Of a stretch of 27,997 bases of DNA, positions 15,603 to 22,354 are shown one piece after another; position 1 is the first letter of the stretch, and every line of letters begins with the position of its first letter. The notes beneath the pieces were generated by a model, which ran no database searches, was not told the origin of the DNA, and saw nothing but the letters and a program-made list of their open reading frames with translations. This stretch comes from DUZB01 sp964407525 (GTDB lineage: Bacteria; Desulfobacterota; DSM-4660; Desulfatiglandales; Desulfatiglandaceae): assembly GCA_964407525.1 (NCBI GenBank), contig CAYOWC010000027.1:1-27997 (forward strand), written 5' to 3'. The position numbers and the translations under genes are program-made.

Positions 15603-16301
15603 CTATCCTTTCAGTCGTTTGGAAAACCGGCGAGCGGCCATCTCGGAAAAAAACAAGGCAACCATGGCAACGGCAACCGAAATAACACAGAGTCGCATGG
15701 CATTCGCTTCGCCATCGGGCATCTGCGTGAGGGTATAAAGAGCCAGGGGCAATGTACGCGTTTCTCCCGGGATATTGGAGACAAAAGTAATGGTTGCTCC
15801 AAATTCCCCCAGGCTCCTGGCAAAGGCCAGAATCATTCCGCTGATAATTCCCGGTGCAACCAGTGGAAGGGTCACGGTAAAAAAGACCCTCAGAGGGCCC
15901 GCTCCCAGCGTGCGGGCGGCCGCCTCAAGTCCCTGGTCGACACTTTCAATGGAAAGTCGTACCGCTCGCACCAGCAGGGGAAAGGCCATTACAGCAGCAG
16001 CAAGGGCTGCCCCTTTCCAGTTAAATGCCAGGGTCACATCAAAATGCTCTTGTAGAAAAGCGCCCAAAGGTCCTTTCCTGCCAAAAAGGATCAGAAGCGT
16101 GTATCCTGTAACAACCGGCGGCAATACCAGCGGCAGATGGACAATGCCATCGAGGATGCTTTTCCCTGGAAAATTCAGCCGCGCCAGAATCCAGGCAGCC
16201 AGAATACCAATGGGTAAACTTCCTGCAACCGCCCATAGAGATATCCAGAGACTGAGCCGAAGGGCTTCCCACTCCATAGGGGTTAGTAGAGGCATATCCA
16301 T
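15603..16301 (-). CDS. modB: Molybdate ABC transporter permease ModB
   Basis: 232 aa inner-membrane permease with about five hydrophobic segments. The coupling loop signature is seen in LEAAARTLGAGPLRVFFTVTLPL, followed by GIISGMILAFARSLGEFGAT, the ModB-type conserved segment. The N-terminal ATG at 16301 overlaps the modA stop by one base (TAATG). It forms the membrane pore and docks ModC. Length and motifs are normal for the family. Confidence 0.95.
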   Translation of the reverse strand: MDMPLLTPMEWEALRLSLWISLWAVAGSLPIGILAAWILARLNFPGKSILDGIVHLPLVLPPVVTGYTLLILFGRKGPLGAFLQEHFDVTLAFNWKGAALAAAVMAFPLLVRAVRLSIESVDQGLEAAARTLGAGPLRVFFTVTLPLVAPGIISGMILAFARSLGEFGATITFVSNIPGETRTLPLALYTLTQMPDGEANAMRLCVISVAVAMVALFFSEMAARRFSKRLKG

Positions 16302-17095
16302 TATCGTACAGAAAACCCGTATCTTTCAAAGACCGTTTTTGCTGCGGATGATTCGAGAAAGGCCATAAACCGCACCACAGCTGGAGTTGTTCGGTTTGCG
16401 ACAATGCCTGCAGGGTAAACAATGGGAGAATGGGTTTCAGGAGGAAAATTTCCCACAATACGAACTTTTCCGGAGATGGCGGCATCAGTGGAATAAACCA
16501 AGCCGAGTGGAACCTCGCTGCGCTCAACCATAACCAGGGCTGCCCGTACATCTTTCATCCCCGCAATCCTGCTCTTGACGCTTTCCCAAACATGTAGACG
16601 CATCAAAGCTTCCCTGCCATAGATTCCGGCCGGCACATGTTCAGGATCCCCCATGGCCAGTCGCCCATCGGCCAGAAAGTCCACCAGAGGGAAATCAGGC
16701 TTTATCTCGATATGTTCCAACCTGCTTTCAGCTGGTACAATCAAAACAATGCGGTTGCCTAACAAATCAACCCGGCTCTTCGGAACGATCATCTCGTGAG
16801 ACTCCAGATAATCCATCCATTTCTTGTTGGCGGAAATAAAAACGTCTGCCGGCGCTCCATTGTCTATTTGTTTGGCCAGGGTTGAAGAAGAAGCAAAGGA
16901 AATACGCACCCTGTCCTTATGTTGGCCCATAAAGAGCTTTGCAATGTCGGTAATGGCATTGGTTGTGGATGCAGCAGCAAAAACGGTAACCGCTTCCATT
17001 TCGCCGGCCCCTGCTGAAGGGACCAGGTTTAACCAAGACGTCAAGATCGCAAAAGCAATTGTTACGCTTTCTTTTTTAAAAATTTTCGATTTCAT
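16301..17095 (-). CDS. modA: Molybdate-binding periplasmic protein ModA
   Basis: 264 aa periplasmic binding protein with a signal peptide (MKSKIFKKESVTIAFAIL followed by a hydrophobic core and PSAGAG). Ligand-site segments typical of ModA are present: VFAAASTTNAI, FASSSTLAKQI, GAPADVFISANKKWMD, and DVRAALVMVERSEVPLGLVYSTDA. The start at 17095 is preceded by GAAAGGAT. A start at 17134 would place 13 extra residues before the signal peptide. It is the first gene of modABC and lies behind a tandem operator-like repeat at 17139-17168. ModA binds both molybdate and tungstate. Confidence 0.95.
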   Translation of the reverse strand: MKSKIFKKESVTIAFAILTSWLNLVPSAGAGEMEAVTVFAAASTTNAITDIAKLFMGQHKDRVRISFASSSTLAKQIDNGAPADVFISANKKWMDYLESHEMIVPKSRVDLLGNRIVLIVPAESRLEHIEIKPDFPLVDFLADGRLAMGDPEHVPAGIYGREALMRLHVWESVKSRIAGMKDVRAALVMVERSEVPLGLVYSTDAAISGKVRIVGNFPPETHSPIVYPAGIVANRTTPAVVRFMAFLESSAAKTVFERYGFSVR

Positions 17096-17138
17096 TGGGT
17101 TTATCCTTTCGATTGTATATAGTTTCCTCCCCATTTAT

Positions 17139-17168
17139 TCTATGATAGAATAGTCTATTATAGAATAG
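17139..17168 (-). promoter_or_regulatory. Tandem 15-bp operator-like repeat overlapping the modABC promoter
   Basis: Two adjoining 15-bp units, TCTATGATAGAATAG and TCTATTATAGAATAG, differ at one base. The first extends to a palindrome TTCTAT-G-ATAGAA. On the minus strand the second contains TATAAT (17157-17162), about 60 bp before modA, so a repressor here would block the -10. It is a ModE-like binding site by position; the sequence is not the classic ModE box. Confidence 0.55.
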
Positions 17169-17351
17169 CAACTGTTTTAAAATGTTTTTTTCGGCTGTTC
17201 GAGCGATGAGGTCGAATTGTTCTCAAAAAATTATCAGGAAAAAAATTTACCGGTTGATGTCAACCCGCATTTTGAGATATCTGTAATTATCTCAGTTGAA
17301 CATTTTGAACCAGGTTCAGGATTTTCTGGTTGCGACCTTAAGGTATCTCAC

Positions 17352-18107
17352 ATGCCCGAAGTCACCTTCCGGTTCTATGAGGAATTGAACGATTTCCTGC
17401 CAACACGGCTGCGCAAGCGGGATTTTCAAAGCCCATTCAAAGGCAGGGAATCCATCAAGGATAAGATTGAAGCCCTGGGTGTGCCTCACACGGAAGTGGA
17501 CCTGATCCTGGTAAATGGGACCTCCGTGGATTTCAGTTACATCCTTCAGAACGGGGACAGGATCAGCGTGTACCCGGTCTTTGAATCCCTCGACATCCGG
17601 AATGTGACCCGCCTGAGAAAAATCCCCCTCAGGCAAACCCGGTTCGTAGCAGACTGGAACCTGAGAAATGTAACCAAAATCCTGCGGGCACTGGGCCTTG
17701 ATGTGGCCAGCTTTCCGTCTCTTACTCCCAGAAAGATGCTTGAAATCTCGAAGACTGAAAAGCGAACCATCCTGACGAGAAGCCCGAACCTGCTCAAGTT
17801 GAAGGATGTCACCCACGGAATCTTTTTGCGCCCCGGGACAACCGTCGAGCAGGTCAGGTATGTTCTAAATTTGTTATCATTGAGAGAAAAGATAAGGCCC
17901 TTTTCAAGATGCCTGTTATGCAATACAGTCCTTGAAGAAATTCCCAAAGAAACTGTGGCCCACCGAATCCCCCTTCTAACCAGGGCTGTTTGCAACGAAT
18001 ATGTCTATTGCCGATCCTGCGATAAACTTTTCTGGAAGGGAACCCACTACGAAAAGATCAAGGCCGTCTTGGAACAAATCCTCGGTAAAGGGGTGATAGG
18101 ATCTTGA
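17352..18107 (+). CDS. Mut7-C RNase-domain protein with N-terminal ubiquitin-like domain
   Basis: 251 aa two-domain protein. Residues 1-85 resemble the Ub-Mut7C ThiS/ubiquitin-like domain (VTFRFYEELNDFLP, ending NGDRISVYPVFESL). Residues 95-245 match the Mut7-C PIN-like domain with its zinc ribbon (CLLC at 187/190, CRSC at 220/223, then FWKGTHYEKI). The first acidic residue D101 is kept. The block normally read as LTRD is LTRS here (S144), and the usual acidic patch near 121-128 is absent, so nuclease activity may be lost. AAGGT lies upstream of ATG 17352; the frame extends further upstream to a TTG-type start at 17217 without family similarity. Confidence 0.85.
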   Translation: MPEVTFRFYEELNDFLPTRLRKRDFQSPFKGRESIKDKIEALGVPHTEVDLILVNGTSVDFSYILQNGDRISVYPVFESLDIRNVTRLRKIPLRQTRFVADWNLRNVTKILRALGLDVASFPSLTPRKMLEISKTEKRTILTRSPNLLKLKDVTHGIFLRPGTTVEQVRYVLNLLSLREKIRPFSRCLLCNTVLEEIPKETVAHRIPLLTRAVCNEYVYCRSCDKLFWKGTHYEKIKAVLEQILGKGVIGS

Positions 18108-18215
18108 TTTCTTTTCAGACATAGTGAAATAATGTTTGGTTACTGCCAGGAACAACCAATACTTGGGCAATTCATGAGTAGATCTGTTTGGTAAAAGCCG
18201 AAAGGAGCGATTTTC

Positions 18216-18660
18216 GTGTCGAGGCTGGACTATATTTCTCTGGGACTGATCTTTTTTTCCGTCATTACGATTACTCTGGGCATTATCAAAGTTCACACCT
18301 ACCCGGGAAAAATCGCCAAAGCCCGAAATCATCCCCAGGAACAGGCCATTGAGGTCCTTTCACTACTTGGTTTGATCATTTTTCCCCTGTGGATGGCAGC
18401 CCTTGTCTGGGCGTACTCCGGCACCATAGAGGAAGTGGAAAATGCCGTTGTAGCCCGCAATCAGGAACAGATCCGTCAGACCTGGTTGCAGGAGGCCGTG
18501 GATGCAACCCAAGAGGCCGTAGACCTGGTAGTGGTTCAATACAACACGGGGCTGACTGATTTCAACAATGTATTAGATACCCAACGGACACTTTTTGGAC
18601 AGCCAGGGCAAGGCGGTCCTCGATCTCATCAGGCTTTATAAGGCCCTGGGTGGGGGTTGG
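18216..18660 (+). pseudogene. Chimeric remnant: DUF3302 membrane protein fused to the C terminus of a TolC/NodT-like outer-membrane factor
   Basis: GTG at 18216 follows AAAGGAG. Residues 1-70 (LDYISLGLIFFSVITITLG, then KIAKARNHPQEQAI and WMAALVWAYSG) look like DUF3302 (YiaW/YibI type), with two membrane segments. From about residue 71 it reads EEVENAVVARNQEQ and AVDLVVVQYNTGLTDFNNVL, DTQRTLF, the end region of an efflux outer-membrane factor. After LDTQRTLF a deletion shifts the frame, ending the ORF at 18641. The +1 frame carries DSQGKAVLDLIRLYKALGGGW (18598-18660), the true family tail. In E. coli-like loci, DUF3302 precedes an HlyD gene, so an internal deletion of an efflux cluster would explain the fusion. 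Confidence 0.72.
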
Positions 18661-19522
18661 ACAATTGAGACGCCGAAGGATCGGGATCATTCAACATCTC
18701 CCCCCCGGGCGTCTGAACCTCCTGATAAAGGTGGACATCCCGCTGGGGAAACGCAATAACGATACCTTCCCGATCAAAACGCAGCTTGATAATCTCTATC
18801 AAATCGCAACGGGTCCTCCAGTAATCCACATTCTTCACCCATGACCAGGCAGCAATTTCAACGGCATTGTCCGCCAGTTCAAGCACAAAAACCCTGGCAG
18901 GGGGCTTCTCATTCACCCGGGGCTCCCGGGCGAAGATTTCCGCCAGGATTCTCTTCGCTTTCAGGAGATCGGAACTATAGCTGATACCGACAGAGAGCCG
19001 GATCTGTCTCGTTGCGGTAAAGTGATAATTAGTAATGGGTTCCCCCAAGATATTGTGGTTGGGAATGAACACAGTTTTGCCATCAAAGGTCTTGAGCCTG
19101 GTGTGAAAAAGATCGATGGCCTCTACGCGTCCAAGAAACTCCCCGGCCTTGATCATATTCCCGACCTTGTAGGGAAGATGTGGTATATAAGGCCGAAGCA
19201 GTACAACCAGGAAAACGGTAGCCAGAAGGACCGCTCCCATCAGTTGGAAAAGAAGAATATTGTTGACGCCCATACGATGCAATGCGGCAGTCCCGAAAAC
19301 TAGAAGAGTTACAATAAAGAAGATGTTTGAAGCCATGGAAATAACGGTTTCCTTAAAGGATAACCGCTGAAGGGTAGCTTTCAAAAGTTTGCCTAACAGT
19401 TTTGCGGAGATCAGGCCCAGAAGCAGGATCATCAAAGCCAGAAGGATATCGTGCCCGTACTCCGCCATGAGTTTGCCGAATTCTTGAAAATTGGCAACTT
19501 CTCTATCTAAATTTCTCTGCAT
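18629..19522 (-). CDS. MscS-family small-conductance mechanosensitive channel
   Basis: 297 aa inner-membrane channel. Seen: three hydrophobic helices in the N-terminal third (DILLALMILLLGLISAKLLG; ASNIFFIVTLLVFGTAAL; LLFQLMGAVLLATVFLVVLL), a beta domain with VGNMIKAGEFLGRVEAIDLFHTRLKTFDGKTVFIPNHNILGEPITNY, and a C-terminal domain ending with FPQRDVHLY. It would release solutes on osmotic downshock. The TM3 glycine/alanine pattern is weaker than in E. coli MscS. The last residues (SNPHPGPYKA) are antisense to the outer-membrane-factor tail at 18598-18660, which suggests a secondarily extended C terminus. Confidence 0.92.
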   Translation of the reverse strand: MQRNLDREVANFQEFGKLMAEYGHDILLALMILLLGLISAKLLGKLLKATLQRLSFKETVISMASNIFFIVTLLVFGTAALHRMGVNNILLFQLMGAVLLATVFLVVLLRPYIPHLPYKVGNMIKAGEFLGRVEAIDLFHTRLKTFDGKTVFIPNHNILGEPITNYHFTATRQIRLSVGISYSSDLLKAKRILAEIFAREPRVNEKPPARVFVLELADNAVEIAAWSWVKNVDYWRTRCDLIEIIKLRFDREGIVIAFPQRDVHLYQEVQTPGGEMLNDPDPSASQLSNPHPGPYKA

Positions 19523-19544
19523 TTTTCTTCCTCAAATTGCCGTT

Positions 19545-20930
19545 TCAAATATGGATGGCGTGCCCATCCAGAGCATGAACTGCCTCCATAATCGCTTCAC
19601 TCAGGGTTGGATGAGGATAAATTACCCTGGCCATCTGGTTTACTGTGGCGTCCATGCTGATCATACACGCGGGGCCTGCAATCAGTTCCGTAACATGTGC
19701 GCCGATCATATGCGCCCCCAGGATCTTTCCAGTACCCGCTTCAGCAATGATTTTCACAAATCCCACGTTCTGATTCATAGCCACAGCCTTTCCGTTCGGG
19801 GCAAGGGGGCTTTGAACTGCCAGGACGTCCTTTCCTTTTTCTTTCGCTTGTTTTTCCGTGAGCCCTACCGACGCAATTTCAGGGTCAGTATACGTACAGC
19901 GGGGAATATTCAGATAGTCAAGCGGCTCTGTTTTTCTGCCGGCAATGGATTCGGCCGCAATGATTCCCTGGGCCGATGCCACATGGGCCAGGCCCATGAG
20001 GCCGTTCACATCACCGATGGCATAGGTATTCGCCACGCTGGTCCGCATCTGTGCATCCACTTGAATCCGTCCATCCAGGGTTTTCACACCCACTGTTTCC
20101 AGACCCACATTATCGACATTGGGAACAAAACCTGCCGCTACAAGGACCTTTTCCGCCTGAATTGTTTCGGCGCCCTTTTTTCCGGTGATCATTACATCAA
20201 CGCCGTCTTCGGAAGGTCGGATCCGTGTTACCTGCACACCGGTCCGAATCTTCATTCCGGCACGGGCAAACTGATGTTCCGCCTCACGGACCACGTCTTC
20301 ATCTTCAAGGGGAAGAATTTGGGGCATCATTTCCACGATATTCACCTCAGCCCCGTATCGGCGCCAGATGGTGGCAAATTCCATTCCGATGGGGCCGGCG
20401 CCTACAATGACCACCGAATCCGGACGCCTCTCCAGATCTAGCGCTTCACGGAAGGAAATGATCCGTTCCCCATCAAATTCCGCTCCGGAAATCTCTCTGG
20501 ATCGGGCGCCCGTAGCAAGAATAATATTATCAGCGTAGAATCTTTCACCCGCAGGCTGAAGTTCGATCTCCTTCGGACCAAGCAGGCAACCATGCCCGTT
20601 CAGCAATGTGATCTCATGCTTTTTCAGGAGCTGTACAACCCTCCGGCCCTGTCGCTTCGCCACCTGGCGGCTGCGTTTGCGGGCCAGAGCATAATCCACT
20701 TCAAGGGTTTCCATCTTGAAACCGAAGGTACGACCCTGTTTCAATAAATCAGCTACTTCGGCATTTCGGAGAAGCGCCTTGGCAGGAATGCAACCCCAGT
20801 TGACACATACACCTCCGACAGCCTCTTTTTCCACCACGGCGGTTTTCAACCCGAGCCGGCTTGCCCTGACAGCTGCGACATATCCACCCGGGCCCCCTCC
20901 TATCACGATAACATCGAACTGGTTTACCAC
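19545..20930 (-). CDS. lpdA: Dihydrolipoyl dehydrogenase (E3)
   Basis: 461 aa FAD- and NAD-dependent disulfide oxidoreductase that reoxidises dihydrolipoyl groups of 2-oxoacid dehydrogenases or the glycine cleavage system. Seen: FAD-binding GGGPGG (11-16), redox pair C42/C47 in GGVCVNWGCIP, NAD-binding VVIVGAGPIGMEFA, FAD block TYAIGDVNG, and C-terminal HPTLSEAIMEA with the catalytic His-Glu. GTG at 20930 follows GAAGGAGGAAC and is preferred over an upstream in-frame codon at 20978. No E1/E2 or lipoate genes are adjacent, so its partner complex is encoded elsewhere. Other class I members such as mercuric reductase are less likely, as no metal-binding N domain or Cys tail is present. Confidence 0.93.
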   Translation of the reverse strand: MVNQFDVIVIGGGPGGYVAAVRASRLGLKTAVVEKEAVGGVCVNWGCIPAKALLRNAEVADLLKQGRTFGFKMETLEVDYALARKRSRQVAKRQGRRVVQLLKKHEITLLNGHGCLLGPKEIELQPAGERFYADNIILATGARSREISGAEFDGERIISFREALDLERRPDSVVIVGAGPIGMEFATIWRRYGAEVNIVEMMPQILPLEDEDVVREAEHQFARAGMKIRTGVQVTRIRPSEDGVDVMITGKKGAETIQAEKVLVAAGFVPNVDNVGLETVGVKTLDGRIQVDAQMRTSVANTYAIGDVNGLMGLAHVASAQGIIAAESIAGRKTEPLDYLNIPRCTYTDPEIASVGLTEKQAKEKGKDVLAVQSPLAPNGKAVAMNQNVGFVKIIAEAGTGKILGAHMIGAHVTELIAGPACMISMDATVNQMARVIYPHPTLSEAIMEAVHALDGHAIHI

Positions 20931-20952
20931 AGTTCCTCCTTCAGATGGCAGA

Positions 20953-21450
20953 CTACGGTTTAATGCGGTTATCCACAAAAGCCACCATTTTGGCTGATTC
21001 CAGCAGGCTGTCGGCTATCTTCAAAGCCTCTTTCCTAGTCATCAGCACTGCTGGACTGATGATACTGGTCGTCCTGACACTGACCTGGAAGTTTGCTCCA
21101 CGGGATGATGTGAAATAGATTTTATGTTCTCCAGTAGTAATCACATCCTGGTCATTCAAATCTCGCCGCTTCATCTGGTTCTCATAATATGTATTTGTAT
21201 TTTTGAGTATCTTCCCTATCTCGACAGCCTGATCTGGAGAAGCATATATGGTCGCGATCGGACCTCCGAGGCTTCTCAGAACCACCAGCGTACCGGCTGG
21301 CGTTTTTTCAATATCCATCCTCACTTCTTCTGTCTGAGCAGCATACCAGGTAAAAATCCAGTCACGAATAGTATACTCTTCGGCGACAGCAGTATTCAAA
21401 AAGGTTCCCAGGCAAACCAAAACAATTACTAACGAAAATTTTTTAGGCAT
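20953..21450 (-). CDS. Small exported protein of unknown function
   Basis: 165 aa protein with a signal peptide (MPKKFSLVIVLVCLGTFLNTAVA, cleavage likely after the last Ala). The mature part contains TIRDWIFTWYAAQTEEVRMDIEKTPAGTLVVLRSLGGPIATIY and a C-terminal helix MTRKEALKIADSLLESAKM; no family is recognised. GAGGAGAC precedes ATG 21450. The frame extends upstream to 21645, but that part looks non-coding. Divergently transcribed from the FmdE operon. It ends 22 bp before the lpdA start and could be co-transcribed with it. Confidence 0.75.
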   Translation of the reverse strand: MPKKFSLVIVLVCLGTFLNTAVAEEYTIRDWIFTWYAAQTEEVRMDIEKTPAGTLVVLRSLGGPIATIYASPDQAVEIGKILKNTNTYYENQMKRRDLNDQDVITTGEHKIYFTSSRGANFQVSVRTTSIISPAVLMTRKEALKIADSLLESAKMVAFVDNRIKP

Positions 21451-21532
21451 TAACAAGTCTCCTCTAGTGGTGTCATTATTTGTTTTTTGTTGAAAATGCG
21501 CAACAGAGCCCGTTCTGATACATTTCTCTTTT

Positions 21533-21561
21533 GAGTTATCAGAGCGCTTTCCTCTTGTCAA
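21533..21561 (-). promoter_or_regulatory. Candidate sigma70 promoter of the exported-protein gene
   Basis: Minus-strand TTGACA (21556-21561), 17-bp spacer, TAACTC (21533-21538). The -10 is weak and the site lies about 83 bp before the ATG. Confidence 0.4.
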
Positions 21562-21635
21562 TAACCCAAATATGGTATTCCAAAACAAACGCGGGAATAC
21601 AGACACAGAAATCTGCCAGCGACTTTCCCTAATTC

Positions 21636-21664
21636 TTGACAGCACTCTGCAAAAGTTCTAATAA
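21636..21664 (+). promoter_or_regulatory. Sigma70 promoter of the FmdE operon
   Basis: TTGACA (21636-21641), 17-bp spacer, TAATAA (21659-21664), about 90 bp before the fmdE-like start. The long leader contains no obvious riboswitch. Confidence 0.6.
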
Positions 21665-21754
21665 TTTATTGATAAGAAAGACTTGATGTGGCCTTTTTTC
21701 CATAATGCATTTCAAAACAACATACAGAACATAAAATAGTAAGGAGAATTTTTC

Positions 21755-22354
21755 ATGAATTCCATAGATCCTTTTCGAGTAAAAGATTTTGAGAAATGTG
21801 TCGATTTCCACGGGCATATCTGCCCAGGCCTGTCCATCGGCTACCGGGCAAGCCAGGCCGGTATGGAGTGGTTGAAAGAACACAGGGCTGAAGACGAAGA
21901 AATTGTTGCGGTTGTTGAAACAAACGCCTGCGGGGCCGATGCGGTCCAAGTCCTTACGGGCTGCACCTTTGGAAAAGGGAATTTCTTTTTCAAGGACTAT
22001 GGCAAACAGGTTCTTACCCTGATAAGTCGCAAATCAGGAGACGGAATACGCGTGGCATTCAAAAGTGGGATACTCGAACTAACGGAAGAGCATCAGGAAA
22101 TTATGGGAAAAATTCGTACCGGGAAGGCAACGGAAGCAGAAAAAGAACGCTTCCAGGTTCTCCACCATGGAAGGGCCCGTGAAATTCTGACCAAGCCATT
22201 GGACGATCTCTTTGAATGTACCCCCGTCAATAAACCCTTGCCCCCAAAGGCCGTCATCGAACCGTCAATCCTTTGCGAAAAATGCGGAGAACCCACCATG
22301 GGATCAAAATTGACCGACTCTGATGGGAAGAAGGTTTGCGGCGACTGTCTGTGA
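21755..22354 (+). CDS. FmdE-family protein with C-terminal zinc ribbon
   Basis: 199 aa protein of the FmdE (formylmethanofuran dehydrogenase subunit E) family, common in sulfate reducers and anaerobes where methanofuran is absent. Seen: CVDFHGHICPGLSIGYRAS with Cys15, His19, His21 and Cys23, then TNACGADAVQVLTGCTFGKGN. The C-terminal zinc ribbon CEKCGEPTM...CGDC is at about 174-198. AGTAAGGAGAA precedes the ATG. It overlaps the PEP-synthase-like gene by 4 bp. Metal binding is very likely; the reaction is unknown, with molybdenum or tungsten enzyme-related roles often suggested. Confidence 0.9.
   Translation: MNSIDPFRVKDFEKCVDFHGHICPGLSIGYRASQAGMEWLKEHRAEDEEIVAVVETNACGADAVQVLTGCTFGKGNFFFKDYGKQVLTLISRKSGDGIRVAFKSGILELTEEHQEIMGKIRTGKATEAEKERFQVLHHGRAREILTKPLDDLFECTPVNKPLPPKAVIEPSILCEKCGEPTMGSKLTDSDGKKVCGDCL

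Larger units (their letters stand above)
21451..21754. other. Divergent intergenic region with promoters both ways
   Basis: A 304-bp region between the exported protein and the FmdE operon. It contains one minus-strand and one plus-strand TTGACA-type promoter, listed separately. No ORF of note or strong hairpin was found. Confidence 0.6.

Noticed and set aside
18650..18844. Plus-strand 64 aa frame after the outer-membrane-factor remnant
   Set aside because: Antisense to the MscS gene; only 18598-18660 in the neighbouring frame shows a real family tail.
19491..20441. 316 aa open frame on the plus strand opposite lpdA
   Set aside because: Antisense shadow of dihydrolipoyl dehydrogenase; rich in His/Cys/Gly as expected from antisense reading and with no family motif.
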